Below are positions 1 through 9,357 of a stretch of 64,000 bases of DNA, in pieces (within the stretch, counting starts at the first letter, position 1; each line of letters begins with the position of its first letter). Below the pieces are notes generated by a model. That model did not search any database and was not told the origin of the DNA. It saw only the letters and a list, made by a program, of their open reading frames with translations. Source of the stretch: Flavobacterium sp. W4I14. Lineage in GTDB: Bacteria > Bacteroidota > Bacteroidia > Sphingobacteriales > Sphingobacteriaceae. Made by a program: the position numbers and the translations under genes. Location: the NCBI GenBank assembly GCA_030817875.1, contig JAUSZU010000001.1, positions 1,178,001-1,242,000 on the forward strand, in the 5' to 3' direction.

Positions 1-460
1 AAAGAAACTGAATAGCCTTTTTTACATTGCGGTTTACTGATTCTTCCGTTTTGAGGTTGGCAATATAACGTATAATTTCCTTCTGTAAATGGGGGGCAAG
101 GCCGTCAAATACATCCTTAGCTTGTTTATTTTCTACTAAAGCCTGCTCCAAACTAGGATTTATCCTTATTGTTCGTTCTTCAGTATCAAATTCGATTTCG
201 AACGTTGCGGTATCTCCAACATCTTTGCCTGCCGCTTTTCGCATCGGCGTATTCAGGTACAAACGCCAATCACCCGCATATTTTACCAAAGTTTGTTTAA
301 ACTCATGTCCGTCAATTTTCATTGTAATTGGAAGCTGACCTTTGTCTTTCCCAGCTTGATGGAAAACATAGTTTAATGCTTCTTCCGGTACAAATACAAA
401 AGGGTTGATGCCAATAATCTTGATTTCAGCAGTAAAGGGTTTCGGTTTTTTGATATCCAT
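1..460 (-). CDS. DUF1905 / YdeI-OmpD-associated family protein (3' end outside window)
   Basis: This reading frame starts with ATG at 460 (MDIKKPKPFTAEIK) and stays open to the window edge, giving 153 residues without a stop. The N-terminal ~95 residues look like a DUF1905 beta-barrel (IGINPFVFVPEEALN, then YAGDWRLYLNTPMRKAAG). From about residue 102 (LEQALVENKQAKDVFDGL) a YdeI/OmpD-associated helical segment begins, with the typical KEIIRYIANLKTEE stretch. Proteins of this kind are small, cytosolic and poorly characterised; some are called bacteriocin-protection proteins. Only the C-terminus is missing because of the window edge. Family assignment is by recall of motifs, and no biochemical role can be stated. 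Confidence 0.75.
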   Translation of the reverse strand, partial: MDIKKPKPFTAEIKIIGINPFVFVPEEALNYVFHQAGKDKGQLPITMKIDGHEFKQTLVKYAGDWRLYLNTPMRKAAGKDVGDTATFEIEFDTEERTIRINPSLEQALVENKQAKDVFDGLAPHLQKEIIRYIANLKTEESVNRNVKKAIQFL

Positions 461-559
461 TAATTAAAGATATTGTCTTTTACTAAAAGTTCAGTAATTT
501 TTTGCTAGGAAAACAAATTTCATATTCCAGTTTTTACTCTCCGGCCCACGCTCTCTGTC

Positions 560-691
560 CAATGTCATTAAGTTAAGGTTTTTAACCACAGATGAACACA
601 GATAAACACGGATTTCATATCTGTGTGCATCCTTCCTATCTGTGGTTATGTTATTTTTGCTCGTGCCGAATGGCTTAACTTATTGACATTG
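560..691. repeat. MITE-like palindromic repeat, copy A
   Basis: About 132 bp bounded by near-perfect inverted ends: CAATGTCATTAAGTTAAG at 560-577 and the reverse complement of this with one mismatch at 674-691. The interior is itself palindromic (ACCACAGAT and ATCTGTGTGC blocks), so the whole unit can fold into one long hairpin. Closely related copies lie at 62285-62418 and, decayed, at 53532-53650. It encodes nothing and fills most of the gap between the flanking genes. Confidence 0.85.
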
Positions 692-770
692 TGCTCTCCG
701 CTCAACGCTCATCGCAAAAAATCAAAACCAAATTCCATTTTCCGTTGTAGTTTATATAAAATCTAATACT

Positions 771-1325
771 ATGGCAACATCACAAGAAGGGAGTACGAAC
801 AATACTCAGGAAGAAAATAATATTAAAGATTTGGGCGGCAAAGAAGCTATCGAAAAACTTAGGAGCTTAGCCGAAAAGGCCGAAAGCTGTTTTTTCTGTA
901 CCAACATTAAAACTGGTATACCCTTGTCGGTAAGACCAATGGCCATTCAGCAAGTCGACGATGAGGGGAACATTTGGTTTATGAGCATGAAAGACAGTCA
1001 TAAAAATGATGAGATTTCGGCTGATCCCTTTACTCATCTGTTGTTTCAGGCCGGAGCGCACTCGGGTTTTGTAAATATTTATGGAATTTCAGAAATAAGT
1101 AGAGATCAGGCTAAAATCGACGAGCTTTGGAGCCCATTTATTAAAACATGGTTTCAGGGAGGGAAAGACGATCCTGATATTACCTTAATCAAGGTTATCC
1201 CTTCGGAGGGATACTATTGGGATACCAAACACGGCACTGCCGTTGCATTTTTAAAGATGGCAGCGTCGGTAATTACAGGAAAAACAATGGATGATTCGGT
1301 AGAAGGAACTTTAGAGGTAGATTAG
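771..1325 (+). CDS. Pyridoxamine 5'-phosphate oxidase-like general stress protein
   Basis: A 184-residue protein of the FMN-binding split-barrel (PPOX-like) fold, of the type called general stress protein 26. An N-terminal polar tail (residues 1-20) is followed by the domain: IEKLRSLAEKAESCFFCTN, then PLSVRPMAIQQVDDEGNIWFMS and NDEISADPFTHLLFQ, the usual flavin-fold signature strands. The ending ITGKTMDDSVEGTLEVD is typical of this subfamily. The family binds FMN, FAD or F420-like cofactors in the cytosol and is linked to stress; the true substrate is unknown. It stands alone, between a MITE-like repeat and a convergent small gene. Confidence 0.88.
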   Translation: MATSQEGSTNNTQEENNIKDLGGKEAIEKLRSLAEKAESCFFCTNIKTGIPLSVRPMAIQQVDDEGNIWFMSMKDSHKNDEISADPFTHLLFQAGAHSGFVNIYGISEISRDQAKIDELWSPFIKTWFQGGKDDPDITLIKVIPSEGYYWDTKHGTAVAFLKMAASVITGKTMDDSVEGTLEVD

Positions 1326-1396
1326 TGAGGTTAACTGTTTTAATCGGTTAACTGGTTAATTGTTAAATTAACTGTTAATTACCAACTGAAAACTGA

Positions 1397-1609
1397 CTAT
1401 TTGTCTCCTAAATAATCAAATCCTTCAAATTCTTCTCTTTGAGCTCTTTTGCTTAAGATATCTTCTTCTTCGGCTTGTACTCTTGAGAAGAACAAGGCTT
1501 CAGCCTGGATTCTTTTTATTAACTGACGTACTAGCGTTAAATCAAAAGCATCTTTGCTTAATTTAATGCAGTATTCTCTTTCGTTGATTTCTAAACTTGA
1601 CGTATTCAT
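1397..1609 (-). CDS. Small conserved-looking hypothetical protein (70 aa)
   Basis: A 70-residue protein that I do not recognise. It begins MNTSSLEINEREYCIKL and continues with a basic amphipathic helix (FDLTLVRQLIKRIQAEALFF) and an acidic tail (QAEEEDILSKRAQREEFEG). Intact length, clear strand bias and lack of overlap with another gene favour a real gene. It has no signal peptide or membrane segment. It sits downstream of lysS on the same strand but beyond the lysS terminator hairpin, so it probably has its own promoter. Function is unknown. Confidence 0.6.
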   Translation of the reverse strand: MNTSSLEINEREYCIKLSKDAFDLTLVRQLIKRIQAEALFFSRVQAEEEDILSKRAQREEFEGFDYLGDK

Positions 1610-1647
1610 ATCGCAATGATTTTAATTATCGATTGCTGTAAATATAG

Positions 1648-1682
1648 AAAAGGCTTGCTAAACAATTGTTAGCAAGCCTTTT
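1648..1682 (-). terminator. Intrinsic terminator of lysS
   Basis: A 12-bp perfect stem (AAAGGCTTGCTA with TAGCAAGCCTTT) encloses a 9-nt loop and is flanked by A/T runs on both sides. It lies 64 nt beyond the lysS stop. Symmetric flanks mean it could work in both directions. Confidence 0.85.
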
Positions 1683-1745
1683 AAGTTTATGTTATGTTTT
1701 TGTTAAAATCAAATCCGAAATTCCATTTTTTGGCGCTCAGATTGA

Positions 1746-3455
1746 TTATTTATGAGATAAGAATAAGCCGTCGTCTGTTTTGGCAACTTTTAAAATTCCT
1801 TTTCCTGTCAAAGCTTTTAAGGTGGTATCCCATTTCTTATTGCTCCAATCGGCCAGTTTCCCTTTTACTTCAGTTAACAGGTATTGTTCGCCTTCTGAAA
1901 CCAATGAATATAATTCTGTTTCTTCAGGTGTCATTTCTATTTTCTTTTTCTCAGGGCGCATCTGCGGAAAGAATAAAACTTCCTGGATGGTACTTTGGTT
2001 AGTCATTAACATCACCAAACGATCAATACCAATACCTAAACCTGAAGTAGGCGGCATACCATATTCTAATGCACGTACGAAATCATCATCCATGGCCATG
2101 GCCTCGTCGTCACCGCGGGCAGCTAACTTTAACTGATCTTCTAAACGCTCTTTTTGGTCAATAGGATCGTTTAATTCTGAATAAGCATTTGCAATCTCTT
2201 TACCATTAACAAATAGCTCAAAACGCTCTACCAAACCTTCTGCCGTACGGTGCTTTTTAGCAAGTGGTGTCATTTCGATGGGATAGTCGGTAATGTAGGT
2301 TGGCTGAATTAAATTCGCTTCAACTTTAGCACCGAAAATTTCATCAATTAATTTACCGCGGCCCATTGTATCATCGATTTCGATACCTAAATCCTTACAA
2401 GTTTGAGCAATTTCTTCTTCTGTCATCGCCGAAACATCAATTCCGGTATATTTTTGGATAGACTCGTACATGGTTAGTTTTTCATACGGTCCTTCAAAAT
2501 TAATTTCGTTGGCACCAACTTTAACTACACTTGCACCAGTTGTTGCAATAGCTACTTTTTCTAAACATTCTTCAACCATTGCCATCATCCAGATATAATC
2601 TTTATAGGCAACGTAAATTTCCATTGAAGTAAATTCAGGGTTATGCGTACGGTCCATTCCTTCATTACGGAACATTTTACCGAATTCATATACACCATCA
2701 AAACCTGCAACGATTAATCTTTTTAAATAGAGTTCATTTGCAATACGCAAATAAAGCGGCATATCTAAAGTATTATGGTGTGTGGCAAAAGGACGCGCAG
2801 CAGCACCGCCATGAATAGGCTGGAGGATAGGCGTTTCTACTTCCATCCACCCCTGGTTATCAAAATAATTGCGCATGGTGTTAATCACCTTGCTACGTTT
2901 AATGAAAATCTGTTTAAAATCAGGGTTTACCGTTAAATCTACATAACGCATGCGGTAACGCAATTCCGGATTAGTAAATCCATCGTAAACATTACCTTCA
3001 TCGTCGCGTTTAACGATTGGTAGGGGACGTAGTGACTTAGAAAGCACCTTAAATTCAGTAACATGTACAGAAATTTCTCCTGTTTGCGTAGTGAATACAT
3101 ATCCTTTAACGCCAATGAAATCGCCAATATCTAAAAGTTTTTTAAATACCGTGTTATATAACGTTTTATCATCACCAGGACAAAGTTCATCACGCTTTAA
3201 GTAGATCTGAATTCTGCCGGTAGAATCCTGTAACTCCGTAAAAGAGGCAGCGCCCATAATATTACGGCTCATAATTCTACCTGCTAATACTACGGTCTTG
3301 TATGCAGTCTTATCTACTTCATAATTAGCCAATATATCTGCCGCATAAGCATTTACTTCATAAGCTTCTGCAGGATAAGGCTCAATGCCTAACGCGCGTA
3401 ATTGTTTTAGCGACTCACGTCGTAATACTTCTTGTTCTGATAATCCTATACTCAT
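1746..3455 (-). CDS. lysS: Lysine--tRNA ligase (class II)
   Basis: LysS charges tRNA-Lys with lysine for translation. Present in order are the N-terminal OB-fold anticodon-binding domain ([20 protein letters not shown]) and the class II catalytic core with motif 2 ([16 protein letters not shown]) and motif 3 ([12 protein letters not shown]). A C-terminal extension of ~65 residues follows the core, as is common in Bacteroidota LysS. The frame opens six codons further upstream, at a TTG (3473). I prefer the ATG at 3455 ([14 protein letters not shown]) because a TACTTTTG promoter box overlaps the TTG and because LysS proteins usually begin this way. The result is 569 residues, ended by the hairpin at 1648-1682. 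Confidence 0.97.
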   Translation of the reverse strand: MSIGLSEQEVLRRESLKQLRALGIEPYPAEAYEVNAYAADILANYEVDKTAYKTVVLAGRIMSRNIMGAASFTELQDSTGRIQIYLKRDELCPGDDKTLYNTVFKKLLDIGDFIGVKGYVFTTQTGEISVHVTEFKVLSKSLRPLPIVKRDDEGNVYDGFTNPELRYRMRYVDLTVNPDFKQIFIKRSKVINTMRNYFDNQGWMEVETPILQPIHGGAAARPFATHHNTLDMPLYLRIANELYLKRLIVAGFDGVYEFGKMFRNEGMDRTHNPEFTSMEIYVAYKDYIWMMAMVEECLEKVAIATTGASVVKVGANEINFEGPYEKLTMYESIQKYTGIDVSAMTEEEIAQTCKDLGIEIDDTMGRGKLIDEIFGAKVEANLIQPTYITDYPIEMTPLAKKHRTAEGLVERFELFVNGKEIANAYSELNDPIDQKERLEDQLKLAARGDDEAMAMDDDFVRALEYGMPPTSGLGIGIDRLVMLMTNQSTIQEVLFFPQMRPEKKKIEMTPEETELYSLVSEGEQYLLTEVKGKLADWSNKKWDTTLKALTGKGILKVAKTDDGLFLSHK

Positions 3456-3470
3456 TTCAGGTATTTTTTG

Positions 3471-3478
3471 CAAAAGTA
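3471..3478 (-). promoter_or_regulatory. Bacteroidota -7 box upstream of lysS
   Basis: On the minus strand this reads TACTTTTG, matching TAnnTTTG. It lies 15 nt upstream of the ATG at 3455, implying a very short leader. No good -33 box is visible. The box overlaps the alternative TTG start, which argues against that start. Confidence 0.5.
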
Positions 3479-3734
3479 ATGCTTTTGCATTTTTTGTTAT
3501 TGTTAAATGTTGGTGCTTTAATGAAAAAGGAATAATTAGCTGATTAAATTTTGAATTAATATTGGAAAAAATTCAATTTTCAGTGCCAATTAGCTATCCA
3601 CTTAAAACAGATGGTTGCAAAGATAAGAAAGCTATTGTAATTACTAAATGCTTTATTAGATATAACATCGCATTTTAGCATGTTAAAAGCCAATGAGATA
3701 AAAAATGGATGAACAGAAACTTTACCGGCAGTAT

Positions 3735-4061
3735 TTATTCCATATCAATTAACGGATCCCAGAATACATTTTTAAGGTTTTGAACTTTCAGGTTTTTAAT
3801 TTCAATGCCTTCGCGTTCGAGGAGTTCCTGTCTTTTAGCTGTGGATGATGGGTCGCCGCTGAGCAAGCCGTTGCTGCTGATTACCCTATAGTAAGGAACA
3901 GGAGCCTGTGCTGACCCGCAGGCACCAATGGCTCTGGCAACCATTCTCGATAGATTAGGCGTGCCAATGGCTTTTGCAATTGCTCCGTATGACGTTACCC
4001 TTCCTTTGGGGATTTCTCTGGTTAAATCCCAAACCTGTTCAAAAAATAAATCGTGTTTCAT
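3735..4061 (-). CDS. MGMT-family alkyltransferase-like protein (ATL type)
   Basis: A 108-residue protein corresponding to the DNA-binding domain of O6-alkylguanine alkyltransferases. The helix-turn-helix and arginine-finger region are present (IPKGRVTSYGAIAKAIG, then SRMVARAIGACG). Active MGMT has a PCHR motif whose Cys accepts the alkyl group. Here the motif is PYYR at residues 56-59, so the acceptor Cys is Tyr57 and direct repair is not possible. Alkyltransferase-like proteins with Trp or other residues there bind alkylated guanine and recruit nucleotide excision repair, and I infer such a role here. It is a single gene with its own short transcript. Confidence 0.88.
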   Translation of the reverse strand: MKHDLFFEQVWDLTREIPKGRVTSYGAIAKAIGTPNLSRMVARAIGACGSAQAPVPYYRVISSNGLLSGDPSSTAKRQELLEREGIEIKNLKVQNLKNVFWDPLIDME

Positions 4062-4256
4062 CGTTCTGGCAAATGATACATAAAGCTATTAAATATATCT
4101 GTTTCATAATTCTTCATTGGGAATTTATTTTATTAAAGACCTTTCTATAGTTTCATTGGCATAATAGCTACTCCATGGTCAGAACCCTGCTGAAGTTTTT
4201 AAATATTTCATCGGGTAAATTTTTTCAGAGATATGAATTTAGTGTTTTACAGATGT

Positions 4257-4264
4257 TATATTTG
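4257..4264 (+). promoter_or_regulatory. Bacteroidota -7 box of the DUF2461 gene
   Basis: TATATTTG is a perfect TAnnTTTG element. It lies 29 nt upstream of the ATG at 4293 and inside the longer frame opening at 4233, so it rules in favour of the downstream start. Confidence 0.6.
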
Positions 4265-4292
4265 TTTGGATGTGAATAACCATTTAAAAACG

Positions 4293-4982
4293 ATGCCCGA
4301 TATAAAACAAATACCGCCTTCTAGCTTTGAATTTTTAAGTTTATTAAAAAATAACAACGAACGTGAGTGGTTTAACGACCATAAAACAGCCTACCTGAAA
4401 GAACATGCGTATATAGAATCTTTTGCCCAGGATTTATTAGATCTTATGAATACCCACGATGTGATTGAAACACCATCGGGAAAGAAAAGTTTATACCGGA
4501 TATATCGGGATACCCGTTTCTCAAATGATAAAACCCCTTATAAAACACATTGGAGCGGAAGTTTTAAACGGTCAGGTAAACAAAGGAGGGGTGGTTATTA
4601 TTTTCATATCGAACCAGGTAATAGTTTTGTAGCTGGTGGCTTTTTCGGGCCTTCTCCTCATGATTTGAAATTGATAAGGGAAAATATAAGTTTTGATGCC
4701 GAGCCCTTGAGAGCAATATTAAGTGATAAAACTTTTATTGCTTCCTTCGAGACTTTGAAAGGCGAACAATTAAAAACTGCTCCAAAGGGTTTTGATGGAG
4801 ATCATCAGGATATAGATCTGCTACGTTATAAGCAATTTTTATTAGTTCATCGATTTACCGATCAGGAAGTTTTAAGTACAGATTACTTAGGATATTGTAA
4901 TCAGGAATTTAAAAATATGCGACCTTTCTTTGATTATATGAGCGAAATATTAACAACCGATGCAAATGGATTGGAACTGTAG
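4293..4982 (+). CDS. DUF2461 domain-containing protein
   Basis: A 229-residue DUF2461 (TIGR02453-type) protein. Diagnostic pieces are SFEFLSLLKNNNEREWFNDHK near the N-terminus, then IYRDTRFSNDKTPYKTHW and GGYYFHIEPGNSFVAGGFF. These are the conserved blocks of the family, which occurs in bacteria and fungi and has no agreed biochemical function. The frame is open from an ATG at 4233. I chose the ATG at 4293 (MPDIKQIPPSSFEF) because the family normally begins just before the SFEFL motif and because a promoter box lies between the two ATGs. It ends at a bidirectional terminator shared with the convergent acyl-CoA ligase. Confidence 0.87.
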   Translation: MPDIKQIPPSSFEFLSLLKNNNEREWFNDHKTAYLKEHAYIESFAQDLLDLMNTHDVIETPSGKKSLYRIYRDTRFSNDKTPYKTHWSGSFKRSGKQRRGGYYFHIEPGNSFVAGGFFGPSPHDLKLIRENISFDAEPLRAILSDKTFIASFETLKGEQLKTAPKGFDGDHQDIDLLRYKQFLLVHRFTDQEVLSTDYLGYCNQEFKNMRPFFDYMSEILTTDANGLEL

Positions 4983-5008
4983 TTGATTTTTACGATTGCT
5001 GCAAAAAA

Positions 5009-5054
5009 AAATAAAGGGTCATCATACTGATTTTGTAATGATGACCCTTTATTT
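5009..5054. terminator. Bidirectional terminator
   Basis: A 17-bp perfect stem (AAATAAAGGGTCATCAT with its complement) encloses a loop of about 12 nt, with A-run and T-run flanks. It lies between the stops of two convergent genes, at 4982 and 5057, and can serve both. Confidence 0.9.
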
Positions 5055-5056
5055 AA

Positions 5057-6973
5057 TTATGATTCAGCTTCTATACCTTCCTCATACATTTCATTAATGG
5101 CTTCGGCATATTTCTTTTCTACAATCCGGCGCTTAACTTTCATCGTTGGGGTAATTTCTCCTTCATCTATATTGAAAGGATTACGCTTAATCTTAAAGTT
5201 TTTAATGCGCTCAAATTTGGCCAGTTCGTTAGATATTTTTTTAATGTCCTGCTCCATCCAATCTATAATTTCCTGATCGCGGATAAAAGGATCAGCTTCT
5301 TCAAAAAATGATGGTTTCAGTTTGAAGGTTTCTTCTAAAGTTTCTTTGTTCGGGATAATAATTGCTGTAATAAACTCACGTTTATCTCCGATTAAGAAAA
5401 GCTGATCAATTTTTGGGCTTTTCAGGTAAATGTTTTCTACCGGGGTAGGGTAAACGTTCTTGCCATAGGCATTTACGATCATGTTTTTTAAACGGTCTGT
5501 AATCTGCAGGTTACCTTTATAAAAACGGCCAATATCTCCGGTATGGAACCACATGTCTTTATCTATCGCTTCGGCTGTTTCTGCAGGCTTGTTAAAGTAG
5601 CCTTTCATTACACAGTGACCGCGTACAATTACTTCCCCTTCAGCGCATTCAAATTCTTCGTTGAAAGTATTGTGCGTTTGGATACTGAGCATTTCTTTAG
5701 TTTCGACATCTTGTATACCCACTTCAATTCCTGGAATTACGCGACCAACGGTGCCATAAACCTGCCTGTGGTATTCGGTAACCGACATTACGGGCGAAGT
5801 TTCTGTTAAGCCAAAACCTTCTAATATTTTAATGCCCAGATCGCCAAAAAATTCACCCACATTTTTGGGTAGGGCGGCACCGCCCGAAATCATAAACTTT
5901 AAACGTCCGCCGGTTTTCTCTTTAATTTTGCTGAAAACCAGTTTCTCTGCTATTCCTTTTTTGGCTGATAAAATGAAACCTGGGTTTTTGCCAGCCTCTT
6001 TTGCTAAACGGTATTTGTTACCCGTTTCTAAAGCCCACGTAAATATTTTTGCTTTTGTACCCCCACCAGCTGTTCCTCCTTTTATCGCTTTATCGTGTAT
6101 ACGTTCTAAAAGGCGCGGAACGCAGCTCATTACGGTAGGACGAACTTCGCCCATATTTTTAGCCAATAACTCTAAACTTTGGGCAAAAGCAATTTTACAG
6201 CCTTGTGCGCAGCAAACATGGTAAGTTGCTGTACGCTCGAATACGTGCGATAGCGGTAGAAAGGAAAGGAAAGTTTCCGTTTGATCGATCACAGGGATCT
6301 GTTGCAAGCAAACCTCCACATTCTTAACAAAGTTATAATGGGTAAGCATTACACCTTTTGGAGTTCCTGTTGTTCCCGAGGTGTAAATTAAAGAGGAAAC
6401 ATCGTCAGGTAAAACCAAACTTCTGCATTGGTCAATGTCAGCCCTTTCGGCAGCCGTAACCTGATGTTTAAGCGCCAGAATATCAGAAAAGGCAATAACT
6501 TCTACATGTACATCCTCTGGAATAACAACTTTTTCAAAATCTTTAAAGGCAGGAATAATATATTTTAACTGTTTGCAATTGGCTGCTACCTTTAATACTT
6601 TACGGAATAGAAAGTTATTCCCAATCAAAATAGCTTTTATGCCAGAATCGTTAATGATGTAAGCTACTTCCTGTTCAGAAAGTGTAGGGTAAATGGAAAC
6701 ATTAATTACACCAATCTGCTGGATTCCCTGATCATAATATACGTACTCAGGAGAATTCTCGATCATTAAGCCTAATCGGTCACCTTTTTTTATTCCTTTC
6801 TCTAAAAAGAAGGCAGAAACAGCATCAGCTCTTTTTAAAGTATCTTCATAAGAAATTTCAGTCCATTCTGCACCTTGTTTATGAATTAAAAAGGTTTCTT
6901 GAGGTTTATGGATGTTTTTTACAACATTCCGCAACAAGGTAGGAACAGTTGAAAATTCGTTTATTAATGGCAT
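5057..6973 (-). CDS. Long-chain fatty-acid--CoA ligase (AMP-forming)
   Basis: A 638-residue acyl-adenylate-forming enzyme that activates fatty acids to acyl-CoA with ATP. The AMP-binding P-loop YTSGTTGTPKG is at residues 197-207, followed by PLSHVFERT, the GFGLTETSPV motif and the hinge region around WFHTGDIGRF and ITDRLKNMIVNAYGKNVYP. The length and the large C-terminal domain match the long-chain (FadD15/ACSL-like) group rather than acetyl-CoA synthetase. It lies beyond the strong terminator at 7034-7062, so it is not part of the upstream isc operon. No partner beta-oxidation genes sit next to it. The chain-length preference is inferred. Confidence 0.93.
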   Translation of the reverse strand: MPLINEFSTVPTLLRNVVKNIHKPQETFLIHKQGAEWTEISYEDTLKRADAVSAFFLEKGIKKGDRLGLMIENSPEYVYYDQGIQQIGVINVSIYPTLSEQEVAYIINDSGIKAILIGNNFLFRKVLKVAANCKQLKYIIPAFKDFEKVVIPEDVHVEVIAFSDILALKHQVTAAERADIDQCRSLVLPDDVSSLIYTSGTTGTPKGVMLTHYNFVKNVEVCLQQIPVIDQTETFLSFLPLSHVFERTATYHVCCAQGCKIAFAQSLELLAKNMGEVRPTVMSCVPRLLERIHDKAIKGGTAGGGTKAKIFTWALETGNKYRLAKEAGKNPGFILSAKKGIAEKLVFSKIKEKTGGRLKFMISGGAALPKNVGEFFGDLGIKILEGFGLTETSPVMSVTEYHRQVYGTVGRVIPGIEVGIQDVETKEMLSIQTHNTFNEEFECAEGEVIVRGHCVMKGYFNKPAETAEAIDKDMWFHTGDIGRFYKGNLQITDRLKNMIVNAYGKNVYPTPVENIYLKSPKIDQLFLIGDKREFITAIIIPNKETLEETFKLKPSFFEEADPFIRDQEIIDWMEQDIKKISNELAKFERIKNFKIKRNPFNIDEGEITPTMKVKRRIVEKKYAEAINEMYEEGIEAES

Positions 6974-7033
6974 GCTCGTATTTGTTCGCTAATTATAATT
7001 AACAATTATAAGGCTTTTTGGTTTAAAAATACA

Positions 7034-7062
7034 AAAGGGCCCCGAAATTTTCGGGGCCCTTT
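7034..7062 (-). terminator. Intrinsic terminator of the isc operon
   Basis: A perfect GC-rich stem (AAAGGGCCCCGAAA with its complement) is flanked by A and T tracts and lies 23 nt beyond the iscA stop. It separates the iron-sulfur operon from the acyl-CoA ligase gene. Confidence 0.92.
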
Positions 7063-7084
7063 AAATAATATGTTTTATAAGATA

Positions 7085-7411
7085 TTAAACAGAGAAGCTT
7101 TCGCCACAGCCACAGCTACGGCTGGCATTTGGGTTTATAAAGTTAAAACCTTTTCCATTTAAACCGTCAGTGAAGTCGAGTTCAGTTCCAGCCAAATAAA
7201 GGAATGATTTCATATCCAAAGCAATCTTGATTCCCCTATCCTCAAAAAACTGATCGCCTTTCTGTTCTTCGTTATCAAAATCTAAATTATATGATAAGCC
7301 CGAACAGCCACCACCTTTTACCGAAACGCGTAAAAAGTAATCAGAACCCATTTCCGAATCCTGCATTAAGTGGGTGATTTTTTCTTTTGCTTTATCTGTT
7401 ATTGTGATCAT
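7085..7411 (-). CDS. iscA: Iron-sulfur cluster carrier, IscA/HesB family
   Basis: A 108-residue A-type carrier that receives Fe-S clusters from IscU and delivers them to apo-enzymes. The three ligand cysteines are present: Cys36 in GGGCSGLSY and Cys100/Cys102 in the C-terminal SRSCGCGES. Length and fold are standard, with no extra domain. It is the last gene of iscS-iscU-iscA on the minus strand, 78 nt after iscU and before a strong terminator. IscA, ErpA and SufA are hard to tell apart from sequence; I use iscA because of the operon. Confidence 0.92.
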   Translation of the reverse strand: MITITDKAKEKITHLMQDSEMGSDYFLRVSVKGGGCSGLSYNLDFDNEEQKGDQFFEDRGIKIALDMKSFLYLAGTELDFTDGLNGKGFNFINPNASRSCGCGESFSV

Positions 7412-7489
7412 AGTATCGAGTATTTAGTATCTACTATCAAGATTGAATTATTATAGTCTTGATACTGGATACTTATGTCTTGTTACTTA

Positions 7490-7903
7490 TTAATGGTGCG
7501 ATTTTTCTAACACAATTGCTTCTAAACCATTTTTAACGCGATAATCGTTAATGGCCGATTTAATTGCATCTTCTGCCAAAACCGAGCAGTGAATTTTTAC
7601 TGGAGGTAAAGCCAATTCTTCAACAATATCCATGTTATCGATAGATAAAGCCTCATCAATTGTTTTTCCTTTTAACCATTCGGTAGCTAAAGAAGAAGAA
7701 GCAATAGCCGAACCACAACCAAATGTTTTAAATTTAGCATCTGTGATTACGTTATCTTCTCCAACTTCAATCTGTAAACGCATTACGTCGCCGCATTCAG
7801 GTGCACCAACTAATCCTGTTCCTACAAATTTGCTGTCTTTATTTAATGTACCTACGTTACGAGGGTTATTGTAATGGTCAATTACTTTTTCTGAATATGC
7901 CAT
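7490..7903 (-). CDS. iscU: Iron-sulfur cluster assembly scaffold IscU
   Basis: IscU is the scaffold on which Fe-S clusters are built with sulfur from IscS. The three conserved cysteines are Cys37 (PECGDV, with Asp39), Cys63 (FGCGSA) and Cys106 (IHCSVLAE, next to His105). The chaperone-recognition motif LPPVK at residues 99-103 is intact, although no hscA or hscB gene is seen here. The family signature YNNPRNVG is at the N-terminus. The protein has 137 residues, close to the usual ~128. It sits between iscS and iscA with spacers of 125 and 78 nt, and is probably co-transcribed from the promoter upstream of iscS. Confidence 0.97.
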   Translation of the reverse strand: MAYSEKVIDHYNNPRNVGTLNKDSKFVGTGLVGAPECGDVMRLQIEVGEDNVITDAKFKTFGCGSAIASSSLATEWLKGKTIDEALSIDNMDIVEELALPPVKIHCSVLAEDAIKSAINDYRVKNGLEAIVLEKSHH

Positions 7904-8028
7904 GATTTTATTTTTTTATCTCCTTACGGAGCAATTTTATTTTTAGTTTTCAATTTGGAACTTGGCGATTTGCGTAAAGCGTTTGGCGATTAACCTTCTA
8001 CCTTAAGCCTTTCAGCCCTCTACCTTTC

Positions 8029-9240
8029 TTAGTGTTCTGCCCACTCAATTTTACTCAAGTCAATTCCTTCTTTAAACATTTCCCAAAGTGGAGAAAGTTC
8101 TCTTAAGTGATTAACTGCTTTTTGAGTAACTTCAATAGCCTGATCAATTTCAGCTTCAGTTGTAAACCTTCCTAAACCGTAACGGATAGATGAGTGAGCT
8201 AAATCATCAGATAAACCTAAGCTTTTTAAAACGTATGATGGTTCTAAAGATGCTGAAGTACAGGCCGATCCTGAAGATACTGCTAAATCACTCATTGCCA
8301 TCATTAAACCTTCACCTTCAACATATTTAAAAGAGATATTGGCTACGTGTGGTAAACGGTGTTGTGTATTACCATTAACATAACTCTCTTCCATTTTGTT
8401 CAAAGTAGTTTCTAACTTATCACGTAAAGCAGCTAAACGAACTGATTCGCTTTCCATCTCTAAACGGCAAAGTTCGCAGGCTTTACCTAATCCAACAATA
8501 CCTGGAACATTTAATGTACCAGAACGCATTCCGCGCTCGTGGCCACCACCATCCATTTGTGCGGTAACTTTAACTCTTGGGTTTTTACGACGAACGTAAA
8601 GTACACCAACACCTTTTGGGCCGTACATTTTATGTGCAGAGAAAGCCATTAAGTCAATACCATCAGCATTTACATCGACCGGAATTTTACCAACTGCCTG
8701 CGTAGCATCAGTCATAAATAAAGCACCGTGTTTGTGTGCAATTGCTGCAATTTCTTTAACTGGTTGAATTACACCGATTTCGTTATTGCCATACATAATT
8801 GAAACTAAAATCGTTTCAGGAGTCATAGCAGCTTCTAATTCAGCTAAATCAATTAAACCGTCTTCTTTAACGCCTAAATAAGTTACACGTGCACCGTTTT
8901 TCTCCAGGTGCTTGCAAGTATCTAAAACCGCTTTATGTTCAGTAACCGCAGTAATAATGTGGTTACCTTTTTCTTTGTACATTTCAAATACACCTTTAAT
9001 AGCCAGGTTATCGGCTTCAGTTGCACCTGATGTAAAAATAATTTCTTTTTCAGTACAGCCGATTAGTTTGGCTACCTGCTCACGGGCATAATCTACACCC
9101 TCTTCAGCCACCCAGCCAAACGCGTGATTACGACTTGCGGCATTTCCAAATTTCTCTGTAAAGTAAGGTAGCATTGCTTCCAACACCCTTGGATCTAACG
9201 GGGTGGTTGCATTATTATCTAAATATATCGGCTGTTTCAT
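8029..9240 (-). CDS. iscS: Cysteine desulfurase IscS
   Basis: A PLP-dependent enzyme that converts cysteine to alanine and passes the sulfur as a persulfide to IscU and other acceptors. Seen in the 403-residue protein are the N-terminal [14 protein letters not shown], the Schiff-base lysine Lys204 in [11 protein letters not shown], and the mobile catalytic loop with Cys327 in [14 protein letters not shown]. The long loop and length mark the class I (IscS/NifS) rather than the SufS class. It is the first gene of the isc operon. Unlike proteobacterial operons there is no iscR upstream and no hscBA-fdx downstream. Confidence 0.97.
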   Translation of the reverse strand: MKQPIYLDNNATTPLDPRVLEAMLPYFTEKFGNAASRNHAFGWVAEEGVDYAREQVAKLIGCTEKEIIFTSGATEADNLAIKGVFEMYKEKGNHIITAVTEHKAVLDTCKHLEKNGARVTYLGVKEDGLIDLAELEAAMTPETILVSIMYGNNEIGVIQPVKEIAAIAHKHGALFMTDATQAVGKIPVDVNADGIDLMAFSAHKMYGPKGVGVLYVRRKNPRVKVTAQMDGGGHERGMRSGTLNVPGIVGLGKACELCRLEMESESVRLAALRDKLETTLNKMEESYVNGNTQHRLPHVANISFKYVEGEGLMMAMSDLAVSSGSACTSASLEPSYVLKSLGLSDDLAHSSIRYGLGRFTTEAEIDQAIEVTQKAVNHLRELSPLWEMFKEGIDLSKIEWAEH

Positions 9241-9262
9241 CTCTATTCTGTTAATTATAACA

Positions 9263-9290
9263 CAAAGATACGAAAAAACTTATTTAACAA
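9263..9290 (-). promoter_or_regulatory. Probable promoter of the isc operon
   Basis: On the minus strand a TTG (9288-9290) lies 17 nt upstream of TATCTTTG (9263-9270), the Bacteroidota -7 consensus. The -7 box is 22 nt upstream of the iscS ATG. No IscR-like operator is apparent. Confidence 0.55.
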
Positions 9291-9357
9291 TTATAAATAA
9301 TAGCTATGACCTTATAGAGAAAAGCCGCATTTTTACATTCACATAACCTTATAATCT

